Source of the DNA: an uncultured Methylotenera sp.
GTDB lineage: Bacteria; Pseudomonadota; Gammaproteobacteria; Burkholderiales; Methylophilaceae
Length of the DNA: 64,000 nt
Reading direction: 5' to 3'
Assembly (NCBI RefSeq): GCF_946479685.1
Contig: NZ_CAMLGS010000009.1
Span: 1 to 64,000 of the forward strand
The position numbers and the translations under genes are program-made. Every line of letters begins with the position of its first letter. The stretch's first letter is position 1. Positions 8,080 to 15,627 of this stretch are shown here, one piece after another. The notes under the pieces are model-generated. The model had not been told where the DNA came from. It searched no databases and saw only the letters and a list, made by a program, of their open reading frames with translations.

Positions 8080-8838
8080 CTAATGCGCCTTTTGTGACGC
8101 GCGTTGAGGAAACACAAATATGCAGAGCATAATCAATGCAATCAGCGCCGCTGTTGCAGAGTAACGACTTAACTCCAAGCCACCCTGTGCTGCTGGCTTA
8201 TCCAAATAGTCCCCGACAACAGCGCCCAGCGGTCTTGTAAGTACAAATGCAAACCAAAAAAGAACCGTGTGTGAGATTTTTGTGAAAAAGTAAGCTAGTG
8301 CAATTAGCAGCAGTAAGCTGCTGAAAATAGCGGCGCCACCGAGATACCCAAGTCCAGCAGTGTCTGCAGTCCAATCGCCTAACGCAGTCCCAAGTGTCTG
8401 CGAAAACATGATAGTTAACCAGTAGAAAGATTCAGATTTTGGCGAACTGACTGTGCTGATGTTAATTGACCCCAAGGTGCGATACCAAATAAAAAACGAA
8501 ACGATGAGTAACGTGAACAGAAGCGCTGTACCTCCAGAGTAACCAATACCAACTGAACGTGTGGCGAAATCTGCAAGTGTAGTACCAACGGTTGTTGAAG
8601 CGACAATTGTTGCCCAGTATAAAAAGGGATGAAACTGTTTTGCTTTAATTTGGGCTGCAACGGCTGTGATAAAAACGACCATAAAGATTGCCGTACTCAC
8701 AAGGTAACCGAGGTTCATGGACATTGAGACCGCATCCCCGCCAGTTTCACCTAGTGTTGTGGCAAATGTTTTGATAATCCAAAAGCCGAGCGTCACCTCC
8801 GGTACTTTGCATAATGCGTTACGAATATCCGTCTGCAT
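8080..8838 (-). CDS. COG4705-type multi-spanning membrane protein with internal repeats
   Basis: 252 aa from the ATG at 8838; a longer frame starts at 8913 but would run through the attC-like site. The protein is built from about four repeats of a two-helix unit, each with a variant of a T.G..GD motif: ATTLGETGGD, GTTLADFATRS followed by IGYSGG, GTALGDWTADT followed by LGYLGG, and GAVVGDYLDKP. This is the pattern of the uncharacterised COG4705 membrane-anchored family. The transported or bound compound is unknown. It is the leftmost gene of the CALIN-like array and is not obviously related to the cobalamin genes around it. Confidence 0.7.
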   Translation of the reverse strand: MQTDIRNALCKVPEVTLGFWIIKTFATTLGETGGDAVSMSMNLGYLVSTAIFMVVFITAVAAQIKAKQFHPFLYWATIVASTTVGTTLADFATRSVGIGYSGGTALLFTLLIVSFFIWYRTLGSINISTVSSPKSESFYWLTIMFSQTLGTALGDWTADTAGLGYLGGAAIFSSLLLLIALAYFFTKISHTVLFWFAFVLTRPLGAVVGDYLDKPAAQGGLELSRYSATAALIALIMLCIFVFPQRASQKAH

Positions 8839-8859
8839 GGGATTAGTTTTCCTTGTGAT

Positions 8860-8958
8860 GGCTAACGTTTGACCTGAGGGGCCACCGTAGCGGCGAAGCC
8901 GCGAAGGGAACACACAACCGCAGCTTGTGGGAGGTCCCTCTTGACGGATTGGTTAGGC
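8860..8958 (-). repeat. attC-like integron recombination site (site A)
   Basis: Read leftward it begins with GCCTAAC (complement of 8952-8958) and ends with GTTAGCC (complement of 8860-8866), the outer boxes of an attC site. Inner boxes CGTCAAGAGGGAC and GCCCCTCAGGTCAAACG bracket a GC-rich imperfect hairpin (GCGGCTTCGCCGC). The length of 99 bp is normal for attC. It separates the COG4705 gene from the small membrane gene at 9106-9288. Confidence 0.65.
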
Positions 8959-9105
8959 AAAAGGATACAATAAACCTTAGTCATGGGGAACATTCACACC
9001 AGAGAAACATTGTAAACAAAGTTAAACTAACTCTCGCGCAGAGTGATATCTTAGCTCTAAAAATGAGTGTACAGGCTCTGAATACAGGCGGAATGAACTT
9101 TGAAT

Positions 9106-9288
9106 CTAGCTATATTTGAAAGTGATAAAGCTCAATAAAGCTACAAATAACAATATAATAGCCCAGCCTAAATAAACCTCAATTTGCTTCGCTTTGATTT
9201 CTGGATAACCCAGCTTCTTTACTATGCAATTGATGGCGATACTAGTTAAATCTGCTATTGCGCCAAAAATTACATCCTGAAGTGCCAT
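9106..9288 (-). CDS. Small membrane protein, cassette ORF
   Basis: 60 aa. The N-terminal half is short and amphipathic (MALQDVIFGAIADLTSIAIN), followed by a basic segment (KKLGYPEIKAKQ) and one strong membrane helix (AIILLFVALLSFITF). There is no family I recognise. It lies between attC-like sites A and B in the same orientation as its neighbours, which is the main reason to believe it is a cassette gene. It could still be a chance frame. Confidence 0.45.
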   Translation of the reverse strand: MALQDVIFGAIADLTSIAINCIVKKLGYPEIKAKQIEVYLGWAIILLFVALLSFITFKYS

Positions 9289-9292
9289 AACT

Positions 9293-9324
9293 GCCTAACG
9301 TTGGAGATTAACGGAATTTTAGAC
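9293..9324 (-). repeat. Truncated attC-like site (site B)
   Basis: Leftward it ends with CAACGTTAGGC, a perfect match to the GTTRRRY recombination box (complement of 9293-9299). The opposite box is only approximate (GTCTAAA, complement of about 9318-9324). At about 32 bp it is shorter than a functional attC and overlaps the 3' end of the 9319-9726 gene, so it is probably degraded. Confidence 0.35.
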
Positions 9325-9726
9325 ATCACTCGGCTTTGCCCCTGGAAACCACTCAACATGCTGGTCTCCTTGGCGCCCCAAATAAGTCACGCGCTGACCT
9401 CGAAGAAACACGAAATACCCTTGAACGCCTGCGAGCATCGCACGTTCGCAAAACTGACGAAACTTCTGCCCATGCTGCTGGCTGTCCAAGATCGCAGCTT
9501 TAAGTGACTCTGCGTCAAACACAGATGCAACATCTGGTAGTCCCTCAAATAGAATCGTCGCTGTTAAGGTCGATCCAGCAGCGGTGTAGAAGGTGAATGA
9601 GTTTGATGGATAGTCGACGTGGTAATACTCAACGCCCTCTGCAATGAGCTTTCCGACGATTTGTGGGAATGGCATTGAGCCGTCCAGCGTAGCTTTTGCA
9701 AGAGAGTTTATTACATCAGCGTTCAT
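9319..9726 (-). CDS. DUF1398 family protein, cassette gene
   Basis: 135 aa. The body resembles the DUF1398 (YbcV-like) family: a helical N-terminus (SMPFPQIVGKLIAEGVEYYHVDY) followed by a beta-rich core ending in AGVQGYFVFLRGQRVTYLGRQG and HVEWFP. The biochemical role of the family is unknown. A strong ribosome-binding site (AAGGAGCG) lies directly before the ATG at 9726. Flanked by attC-like sites B and C, it is a plausible integron cassette payload. DUF1398-like genes occur repeatedly in cassette arrays and mobile DNA, to my knowledge. Confidence 0.7.
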   Translation of the reverse strand: MNADVINSLAKATLDGSMPFPQIVGKLIAEGVEYYHVDYPSNSFTFYTAAGSTLTATILFEGLPDVASVFDAESLKAAILDSQQHGQKFRQFCERAMLAGVQGYFVFLRGQRVTYLGRQGDQHVEWFPGAKPSDV

Positions 9727-9752
9727 AGCGCTCCTTGAGGATTGATTGTGAT

Positions 9753-9812
9753 GTCTAACGTTTGAATTAAGGGGCTGGCTTTAGCCAGTCCCGCTTGAAT
9801 GATGGATTAGCC
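9753..9812 (-). repeat. attC integron recombination site (site C)
   Basis: This is the best-formed site of the array, 60 bp long. Read leftward: GGCTAAT, then CATTCAAGCGGGACTGGC, a small loop, GCCAGCCCCTTAATTCAAACG, then GTTAGAC. The outer box GTTAGAC fits GTTRRRY, the inner boxes are complementary with the usual asymmetric extra base, and the layout closely parallels the attC of aadA cassettes. It lies exactly between the 3' end of the lipoprotein gene (9823) and the start of the DUF1398 gene (9726). Confidence 0.75.
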
Positions 9813-9822
9813 AAAACATAGC

Positions 9823-10080
9823 TCATTTTTTAAAACGGCCCTTCTCGCACCAAAACTTGTTTTTTACCTCAGGCTGAGCTTGGAAAAGTAACTGGGCTTG
9901 TTCACAGTTGCTGCGGTTGTATGCTTCATCTTCAGAGGCATCAAAGGTGGCAACATGAATTCTCATGTTTTCGTTGGTGACGCTATTTCTATAAAGCGTA
10001 AAAATTCGCTCATCAGATGCGCCACTAAGGGAGCACGCAGAGAGGATGATGGGAGCAACATACAAAAACAATTTAAACAT
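9823..10080 (-). CDS. Small lipoprotein, cassette gene
   Basis: 85 aa with a hydrophobic N-terminus and a clear lipobox (IILSAC, cysteine at about residue 16), so a lipid-anchored envelope protein is predicted. The mature part is polar, with two further cysteines near the end (NRSNCEQAQ and NKFWCEKG) that could pair. No family is recognised. Its 3' end abuts attC-like site C and its 5' end lies 21 bp from the recombination box of site D, giving the compact single-gene layout of a cassette. Confidence 0.65.
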   Translation of the reverse strand: MFKLFLYVAPIILSACSLSGASDERIFTLYRNSVTNENMRIHVATFDASEDEAYNRSNCEQAQLLFQAQPEVKNKFWCEKGRFKK

Positions 10081-10101
10081 CGGCTGAACTCACTATTAGT
10101 T

Positions 10102-10186
10102 GGCTAACAGTAATTATAGAGACGCAGCAATTCTGTTCACCGATTGTAAACGATTACTTTTTTCATCACCACTACTGTGGTTAAGC
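10102..10186 (-). repeat. attC-like site, AT-rich (site D)
   Basis: Leftward, a GCTTAAC box (complement of 10180-10186) and a GTTAGCC box (complement of 10102-10108) lie 85 bp apart with a short AGTA/TACT pairing next to them. The internal boxes are poor. This may be a degraded attC or the border of the array. No integrase gene or clear attI lies on its outer side. Confidence 0.35.
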
Positions 10187-10352
10187 TTGGCAACTCGAAT
10201 GAGCCTGAGTCCAATACGCGAGCTTTCTGATGCGTAGCCGCGGTTGCATGGTCTTGTGGTGAATACGGTAAAAAAACTGTTGCATGATTAAAGTAAGTTC
10301 TCAAATATAAAAACCACTTAGCTTGCCATTATTATCAATTCGGTCGACAATG

Positions 10353-10366
10353 AGAACGCTCGTTCT
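10353..10366 (+). promoter_or_regulatory. SOS-type operator GAAC-N4-GTTC upstream of LexA-like gene
   Basis: AGAACGCTCGTTCT is a near-perfect palindrome containing GAACGCTCGTTC, the form of the LexA box known from Bacillus-type SOS systems rather than the CTGT-N8-ACAG of most proteobacteria. It lies 38 bp before the LexA-like start at 10404, next to an AT-rich -10-like stretch (TAATGATAAT). It is the natural candidate for autoregulation. Confidence 0.6.
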
Positions 10367-10403
10367 TTTTAATGATAATTATATAAATACAGGGTATTCA
10401 CAC

Positions 10404-11000
10404 ATGACTGATTTTAATAAAGGGCATGAATCTGATATTGAGAAGCTGGGACAGCTAAGGGATTACTTTTCTACCTATCGCACGTTGCCAAGTTATAGCT
10501 ACATGCAAACGCTGTTAAACGTGAAATCAAAAAATACAGTTGCCCAATTGGTTGCTCGCTTGAAATTAATGGGTTTTCTGGAGATTGCCCCAGACAAAAA
10601 ATTAAGCCCTGGCAAACGCTTCTTCGAGCGCCCACTCTCAAGTAATACGGTGCAAGCCGGCGGATTTACTGCTACTTACAATGATGGTGTAGATTACATT
10701 ACGATTGACGAATATCTTGTAAAAAAACCCTCAGTCACTGAATTAATTCCAGTTAAAGGTGACTCAATGAAAGACCTAGGTATCTTGGATGGAGATACTG
10801 TTATTGTCGAAAAGAGACCTTTTGCCAATATTGGCGATATCGTTGTTGCAATCATCGATGATAAATTCACCATTAAAACTTTGGGCAAAGAAAAAGATAT
10901 GTTTGTACTCATCCCGGCCAATAAAGACTTTGAAATCATTCGGCCTAAAGAGCAATTTGCAATCTATGGTGTTGTTGCCGGACAGTTTAGGAGTTACTAG
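10404..11000 (+). CDS. LexA-like S24 family autoproteolytic repressor
   Basis: 198 aa from the ATG at 10404, which has an AGGG ribosome-binding site; the longer frame from 10323 would run through the operator and is rejected. The N-terminal winged helix (about 12-77) has the LexA layout LRDYFSTYRTLPSYSYMQ and KNTVAQLVARLKLMGFLE. The cleavage site Ala-Gly is at about 85-86 (VQAGGF), the catalytic serine at about 121 (VKGDSM) and the lysine at about 158 (FTIKTL). All elements for RecA-stimulated self-cleavage are present. The binding domain differs from housekeeping proteobacterial LexA, and the upstream GAAC-N4-GTTC palindrome suggests a different regulon. The RlpA-like gene follows after 35 bp and may be co-transcribed. 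Confidence 0.85.
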   Translation: MTDFNKGHESDIEKLGQLRDYFSTYRTLPSYSYMQTLLNVKSKNTVAQLVARLKLMGFLEIAPDKKLSPGKRFFERPLSSNTVQAGGFTATYNDGVDYITIDEYLVKKPSVTELIPVKGDSMKDLGILDGDTVIVEKRPFANIGDIVVAIIDDKFTIKTLGKEKDMFVLIPANKDFEIIRPKEQFAIYGVVAGQFRSY

Positions 11001-11035
11001 CAACATTGTTGATACAACACACTAGAAACTGAAAG

Positions 11036-11449
11036 ATGGAACTCAATTTGAAAACGTTATCGATAATCTTATTTTTACTAGCTTTGTCCGGTTGTAGCAG
11101 CATACCAACTGCTAATCGCGACAATATACCAACTGGTAGTCGCGACAATTGGATAGGACATACCGAATCGGGAGAGGCTTCTTTTTACGATGACAAATTT
11201 CAGAATCGAAAAACTGCGAGTGGAGAGCGATATAACCATAGTTTAAAAACAGCAGCTCATAACAAAATCCCTTTCGGTTCAAGCGTAAAGGTAACGAACA
11301 AGAATAATGGCAAAAGCGTCGTTGTGAAAGTAAATGACCGTGGCCCTTTCGCAAAAGGTAGAGTTATTGATCTTTCAAAGTCTGCATTCAGTAGTATTGG
11401 CAACCCATCTTCTGGTGTGATAGACGTTAGTATAGAAGTTGTACAATAG
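11036..11449 (+). CDS. Short RlpA-like lipoprotein (double-psi beta-barrel)
   Basis: 137 aa. A lipoprotein signal with lipobox ALSGC (cysteine about residue 20) is followed by a short linker and an RlpA domain: GEASFYDDKFQNRKTASGERY, TAAHNKIPFGSSVKVTN, VKVNDRGPF and RVIDLSKSAF. RlpA proteins are septal lytic transglycosylases acting on peptidoglycan strands lacking peptide side chains. This one lacks the C-terminal SPOR domain that directs typical RlpA to the septum. The linker contains a tandem duplication (encoding NRDNIPTGSRDN, at about 11105-11148). It follows the LexA-like gene in the same direction, so damage-linked expression is conceivable. Confidence 0.8.
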   Translation: MELNLKTLSIILFLLALSGCSSIPTANRDNIPTGSRDNWIGHTESGEASFYDDKFQNRKTASGERYNHSLKTAAHNKIPFGSSVKVTNKNNGKSVVVKVNDRGPFAKGRVIDLSKSAFSSIGNPSSGVIDVSIEVVQ

Positions 11450-11503
11450 CAGATAACAATTTGTTCAAGTGTGACGTCGTTTCGCGGCACAACTTAATCA
11501 GGC

Positions 11504-11560
11504 ATTGAACGTCCGCTTTGGGCTGAAAGCAGCGACATCAAGCGGCCCAAAGCAGACATT
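11504..11560. repeat. Imperfect inverted repeat, possibly attC-like or a hairpin element
   Basis: The left arm AACGTCCGCTTTGGGCTG (11508-11525) pairs imperfectly with CGGCCCAAAGCAGACATT (11543-11560) around a 17 nt loop. Ends of the form ATTGAAC and CATTAAT only weakly resemble attC boxes. It sits between the convergent 3' ends of the RlpA-like gene and the 11564-11995 gene, so it could also serve as a bidirectional stop. Confidence 0.5.
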
Positions 11561-11563
11561 AAT

Positions 11564-11995
11564 CTAAATTGAGTGTTGAGTTCCTTTAAGTCTATTTTCT
11601 AGGAAAATCCCGAATAGATATTCTTCGCTACAGTTTGTACTAATCATTAAAGTATATATTTCAGAAATTAAAGCTAGCCAGCATTCCACTCTATTAATTT
11701 CTTCATCGCTCATTTTGCCACTTTTACGCAGACCACTTTCGGGATCTGATACCCATAAGCGTCCAAAGTGAAGAATACCCTGCACACCAGCAATTATTTC
11801 TGCATCAATAGTTTTTACATTATTTACGAATGAGAATGAAACCCTAAGACACTCAATGATTTCCTTGAATAGCGAATCTGGTATTTGCTTTCTGTAAGGT
11901 TTCAAAAGTCCTAAAAACCCCTCTAACCAAGACTCGTCATTTGATATTAAAGACCCATGTATCCTTAGTCTTATTTTGGCTTGTTCATAGTTCAT
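11564..11995 (-). CDS. Hypothetical helical protein
   Basis: 143 aa, predicted mainly alpha-helical and soluble, with no signal peptide and no motif I recognise. Tryptophans and the pattern DESWLEGFLGLLKPYRKQI at about residues 20-38 and NRVECWLALISEIYTLMIS near 105-125 are the most structured parts. The coding sequence is AT-rich compared with the flanking cobalamin genes. It stops 3 bp from an inverted repeat. It belongs to the accessory stretch that splits the cobalamin locus and may itself be a cassette or transferred gene. Confidence 0.6.
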   Translation of the reverse strand: MNYEQAKIRLRIHGSLISNDESWLEGFLGLLKPYRKQIPDSLFKEIIECLRVSFSFVNNVKTIDAEIIAGVQGILHFGRLWVSDPESGLRKSGKMSDEEINRVECWLALISEIYTLMISTNCSEEYLFGIFLENRLKGTQHSI

Positions 11996-12034
11996 TCTTA
12001 AATAACCCTAATTGTTCAGTCTGAGAAAAATATA

Positions 12035-12067
12035 GAACTCAGTGAGAACCTACAACTCATTGAGTTC
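12035..12067. terminator. Inverted repeat between accessory gene and cobQ
   Basis: GAACTCAGTGAG (12035-12046) and CTCATTGAGTTC (12056-12067) pair at 11 of 12 positions around a 9 nt loop. On the + strand it is followed by only TTT, so terminator strength is doubtful; it lies about 60 bp downstream of the leftward cobQ stop and upstream of the 11564-11995 gene. It could terminate leftward cobQ transcription. Confidence 0.4.
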
Positions 12068-12128
12068 TTTGCATACAAGCGCATTCTGTTTATTGATTAT
12101 TAAGTCGGGTGTAAAACCGCGCAACCAC

Positions 12129-13604
12129 CTAAGTTGTCAGGCTTGGATTAATTGGTAACTCGAGCGCATCCCAATTTAAATGCTGCTCTACGCAATCGGC
12201 CAAACGGTTTAGCTCGTCGTTTTTAAGCTGTTCATAATCAAAGTTCGGCTCAATCTGCAGTCCAGCCCATGCCAACCAAGCTGCGCATGCTTCTTTATGG
12301 TCAAACAGCCCATGCAAATAGGTGCCGGCAATTTGATTATCTTGCGAAACAGCGCCCTCTGGGCGATTTTCAAGAGAGAGTGCAGGCGTATTGAGCGCTG
12401 CGCCTGTTGTCACCCCCATATGGATTTCGTAGCCAGCCACCTGCGCATCGGCAAACGCCAAATGCCCGCTAACCTGCTTCAGCTGTTTGGTCTGCTCCAA
12501 CGTGGTTTCCATGTCGAGCCAACCTAAGCCCTCACTAGAACCCGCATCGCCTTCTATGGCATAAGGGTCATGCAGCGCTTGCCCGAGCATCTGAAAACCG
12601 CCACAAATGCCCAATACTTTTCCGCCATAGCGCAAATGGCGAGTGAGCGCTTGCTCCCAGCCATTGGCTCGTAGAAACTCAAGGTCGCCTCGTACATTCT
12701 TGCTGCCAGGCAATATCATCAGGTCAGCCGACGGTATTTCTTCGTTCACTTTAACAAACTGAAAATCTACCTGAGGGTGTAAACGCAGTGCATCAAAATC
12801 GGTGTGGTTACTGATATGGGGAATCACTGGCACAACTACTTTTATTCGCTTGCCAGCAGTTGTATCACTCGACTGTTGCAGCTTCGGCACTGAGTCTTCT
12901 GCCTCAATATGTAGCCCATGCAAATACGGTAGCACGCCTAATACCGGTTTACCTGTTTCCTGCGTAAGCCAGTCCAGCCCAGGCTGTAATAATGCAACAT
13001 CACCACGAAAGCGATTTATGACAAAGCCAATCACGCGTGCGCGTTCACTTTCAGAGAGCAAGGCCATGGTACCGACTATATGTGCAAACACGCCGCCGCG
13101 GTCAATATCGGCAATTAAAATCACCGGGCAATCCACTGCTTCGGCAAAGCCCATATTGGCAATATCACGGTCACGCAGGTTAATCTCGGCCGGGCTGCCT
13201 GCCCCCTCTACCACTACGCAATCATATTGCGTCTTTAAGCGCTCCCAAGAAGCTAGTACGGCGCGCATGGCTGTCGGCTTATAAGCATGGTAGCCCATCG
13301 CCTCCAAATTACATGCAACTTTGCCATGCACAATCACCTGACAACCTGTATCCGAGTTGGGTTTTAGCAGAACTGGGTTCATATCGGTATGCGGCGCTAA
13401 GCCACACGCTTGCGCCTGCACCGCCTGTGCACGGCCTATCTCGCCGCCATCTACCGTCACCGCTGAATTTAAGGCCATATTTTGCGGCTTGAATGGGGCA
13501 ACCCGCACGCCTCTGCGATACAATACACGGCATATCGCTGCAACTAGCGTACTTTTACCGGCGTCCGATGTCGTCCCCTGAACCATAAGTGATTTAAATG
13601 TCAT
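12129..13604 (-). CDS. cobQ: Cobyric acid synthase CobQ (CbiP)
   Basis: 491 aa. This glutamine-dependent amidase adds four amide groups to adenosylcobyrinate a,c-diamide to give adenosylcobyric acid. The N-terminal P-loop domain opens with [14 protein letters not shown] and contains KPQNMALNS and [14 protein letters not shown]. The C-terminal class I glutaminase domain has the nucleophile in [10 protein letters not shown] (about residue 335) and the histidine in [10 protein letters not shown] (about residue 430). It is full length. The start at 13604 overlaps the divergent cobD start by 7 bp, which is unusual and leaves no separate intergenic promoter. Confidence 0.95.
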   Translation of the reverse strand: MTFKSLMVQGTTSDAGKSTLVAAICRVLYRRGVRVAPFKPQNMALNSAVTVDGGEIGRAQAVQAQACGLAPHTDMNPVLLKPNSDTGCQVIVHGKVACNLEAMGYHAYKPTAMRAVLASWERLKTQYDCVVVEGAGSPAEINLRDRDIANMGFAEAVDCPVILIADIDRGGVFAHIVGTMALLSESERARVIGFVINRFRGDVALLQPGLDWLTQETGKPVLGVLPYLHGLHIEAEDSVPKLQQSSDTTAGKRIKVVVPVIPHISNHTDFDALRLHPQVDFQFVKVNEEIPSADLMILPGSKNVRGDLEFLRANGWEQALTRHLRYGGKVLGICGGFQMLGQALHDPYAIEGDAGSSEGLGWLDMETTLEQTKQLKQVSGHLAFADAQVAGYEIHMGVTTGAALNTPALSLENRPEGAVSQDNQIAGTYLHGLFDHKEACAAWLAWAGLQIEPNFDYEQLKNDELNRLADCVEQHLNWDALELPINPSLTT

Positions 13605-14566
13605 TTGATTATTATCCCATCATCAGCACCTATAGCACAGCCCTAGCGGTAATTACTGCGGTTTTGCTAGATGCCGTGCTTGGCGAACCTAAACGCTGGC
13701 ACCCACTGGTAGGCTTTGGCTGGCTGGCACACAAAATAGAACACGCGCTCAACCGCAACATGCGCCCTTGCCTTGCCCGCCTAACGGGCCTGAGCGCTTG
13801 GCTATTGCTATTACTGCCGCTCACCGCCATTAGCTACCTTGCAAGCCATACCCCGTTGGCATGGGTTGTTGATGTTGTTTTGCTTTATTTAGCTATAGGC
13901 GCACAAAGTCTCACCCAGCATGCGCTACAAGTTCACACACCGCTGCTAGAGGGCAATCTGCCGCAAGCCCGGCATGCCATTAGCATGATTGTGAGCCGTG
14001 ACACATCGCAATTAAATGAAACTGAAATTGCCACCGCCACCGTGGAGTCTGTATTGGAAAATGGCAATGACGCCATCTTTGGCGCGATTTTCTGGTTTGT
14101 ATTATTTGGCGGGGCCGGAGCCGTGTTGTTTAGGCTAGCGAATACACTGGACGCCATGTGGGGCTATAGAACACCGCGCTTTTTATATTTTGGCTGGGCG
14201 GCCGCGCGCTTGGACGACATTTTAAATTTAATTCCCGCACGCCTTACTGCACTCAGTTACGCCTTATGCGGCCACACCCGCAGCGCATTAAAGTGCTGGA
14301 TGGCACAAGCTAGCACCTGGTACAGCCCCAATGCCGGCCCGGTGATGTCAGCTGGCGCAGGCGCACTACAGGTGCAGCTCGGTGGCAACGCGGTGTATCA
14401 CGGCACGGCAAAACAACGCCCAACCCTAGGCATGGGCACATTAGCCAATACGCAGCATATTTTAAGCGCTACCAACCTAGTCAAACGCAGCATGGCGCTA
14501 TGGTGTTTAGTCATCATTGCAATATCTATGCTGATGCACATGAAAGGAAGCCTGACCCTTGCTTGA
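13598..14566 (+). CDS. cobD: Adenosylcobinamide-phosphate synthase CobD (CbiB)
   Basis: 322 aa polytopic membrane enzyme that joins adenosylcobyric acid with (R)-1-amino-2-propanol phosphate (or related amino alcohol) to give adenosylcobinamide phosphate. The conserved opening [19 protein letters not shown] is at about residues 24-42, with later conserved pieces [31 protein letters not shown] and [21 protein letters not shown]. The ATG at 13598 overlaps the divergent cobQ start, and a downstream non-ATG start cannot be excluded. The next gene starts before this one stops, so the two are translationally linked. Confidence 0.93.
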   Translation: MSFDYYPIISTYSTALAVITAVLLDAVLGEPKRWHPLVGFGWLAHKIEHALNRNMRPCLARLTGLSAWLLLLLPLTAISYLASHTPLAWVVDVVLLYLAIGAQSLTQHALQVHTPLLEGNLPQARHAISMIVSRDTSQLNETEIATATVESVLENGNDAIFGAIFWFVLFGGAGAVLFRLANTLDAMWGYRTPRFLYFGWAAARLDDILNLIPARLTALSYALCGHTRSALKCWMAQASTWYSPNAGPVMSAGAGALQVQLGGNAVYHGTAKQRPTLGMGTLANTQHILSATNLVKRSMALWCLVIIAISMLMHMKGSLTLA

Positions 14567-15545
14567 ACACGGTGGCAACTTAAGCGCCGCGGTGGCGCAA
14601 TATAAAATTCCACTGCAAAACTGGCTGGATGTATCGACAGGCATCAACCCCTGCCACTACCCTATCCCCGAGATTCCCGCGCAGCTATGGCGCAACCTGC
14701 CCAATGATGAAGATGGGCTGATTGCAGCGGCGGCACAATACTATGGCTGCCAATCGCTACTCCCGACCAGCGGCTCACAAGCTGCACTACAGATACTGCC
14801 TAAGCTTAGAACTTTGGGCAAGGTTGCCATGCTCAATCCCATGTATCAGGAACACGCATACGCTTGGCAGCGCTACGGGCATCAGGTATCACGTTTCAGT
14901 GATTTAAACGATGTAGCTGCCATTAACAATGCCGATGTCGTATTGGTGTGCAACCCCAACAACCCCACCGGCAAACAATTTACTCCACAAGATTTACTGC
15001 AGCTACACGCAACGCTAGCCAAACGCGGCGGCTGGCTGATTGTGGATGAGGCATTTATGGATGCAACACCAGAACATAGCATTGCCCAATATGCGCATTT
15101 AGAAGGCTTATTTGTACTACGCTCATTAGGTAAGTTTTTTGGGTTAGCCGGTGCCAGGGTCGGTTTTTTGCTAGCAGCCCCCATACCGCTGCAACAAATA
15201 AAAGAAGAATTAGGACCATGGACGATTACAGGCGCAAGCCGCTACATTGCCATGCTGGCGCTGCAAGACTCCACATGGCAGCAAAACACCAGACTAACCC
15301 TGGCAAACAATAGCCAGCGCTTGGTAAATCTACTGACGACATATGGCCTAACACCTAGCGCCGGCACTGCCTTATTTCAGTATGTTGCGACAGATGCAGC
15401 GAGTGACTTACACGACAAGCTCGCACGACAAGGAGTTTGGGTCAGAAAGTTCACAGAACAGCCCGCATTAAGATTTGGCTTACCAGACGATAATCGCTGG
15501 CAGCAATTGGAACAGGCACTGCAAAGCCTGTCACAAAATTTATAG
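14559..15545 (+). CDS. cobC: Threonine-phosphate decarboxylase-like aminotransferase-fold enzyme (CobC type)
   Basis: 328 aa from a TTG start at 14559, supported by AAAGGAAG 8 bp upstream and by MLEHGGNL, the usual N-terminus. PLP-dependent fold type I enzyme: VVLVCNPNNPTGKQF near residue 125, DEAFMDATPEHS near 160 and the PLP lysine in LRSLGKFFGLAGARVGF near 190. The Salmonella homologue (CobD there) makes (R)-1-amino-2-propanol phosphate from threonine phosphate; in Pseudomonas nomenclature this gene is cobC. It overlaps the upstream synthase gene by 8 bp, and the two enzymes act in succession. The name clashes with the phosphatase CobC, so the symbol needs care. Confidence 0.9.
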   Translation: MLEHGGNLSAAVAQYKIPLQNWLDVSTGINPCHYPIPEIPAQLWRNLPNDEDGLIAAAAQYYGCQSLLPTSGSQAALQILPKLRTLGKVAMLNPMYQEHAYAWQRYGHQVSRFSDLNDVAAINNADVVLVCNPNNPTGKQFTPQDLLQLHATLAKRGGWLIVDEAFMDATPEHSIAQYAHLEGLFVLRSLGKFFGLAGARVGFLLAAPIPLQQIKEELGPWTITGASRYIAMLALQDSTWQQNTRLTLANNSQRLVNLLTTYGLTPSAGTALFQYVATDAASDLHDKLARQGVWVRKFTEQPALRFGLPDDNRWQQLEQALQSLSQNL

Positions 15546-15627
15546 TACAACTTTTATAGCACAAACTTTAAGTACAAAATGACCGCGCACGATACGCATA
15601 CGGATAACACCTGCGCCTCACACAGTC

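Noticed and set aside
8925..9119. Rightward 64-codon frame in the attC region
   Set aside because: It overlaps attC-like site A, runs against the cassette orientation and has no coding features.
10323..10403. Longer start of the LexA-like protein
   Set aside because: It would translate through the GAAC-N4-GTTC palindrome and lacks a ribosome-binding site; the ATG at 10404 has one.
10109..10403. attI site or integron integrase next to the cassette-like array
   Set aside because: No integrase frame is present on either strand and no attI-type pattern is convincing, hence CALIN-like rather than a complete integron.
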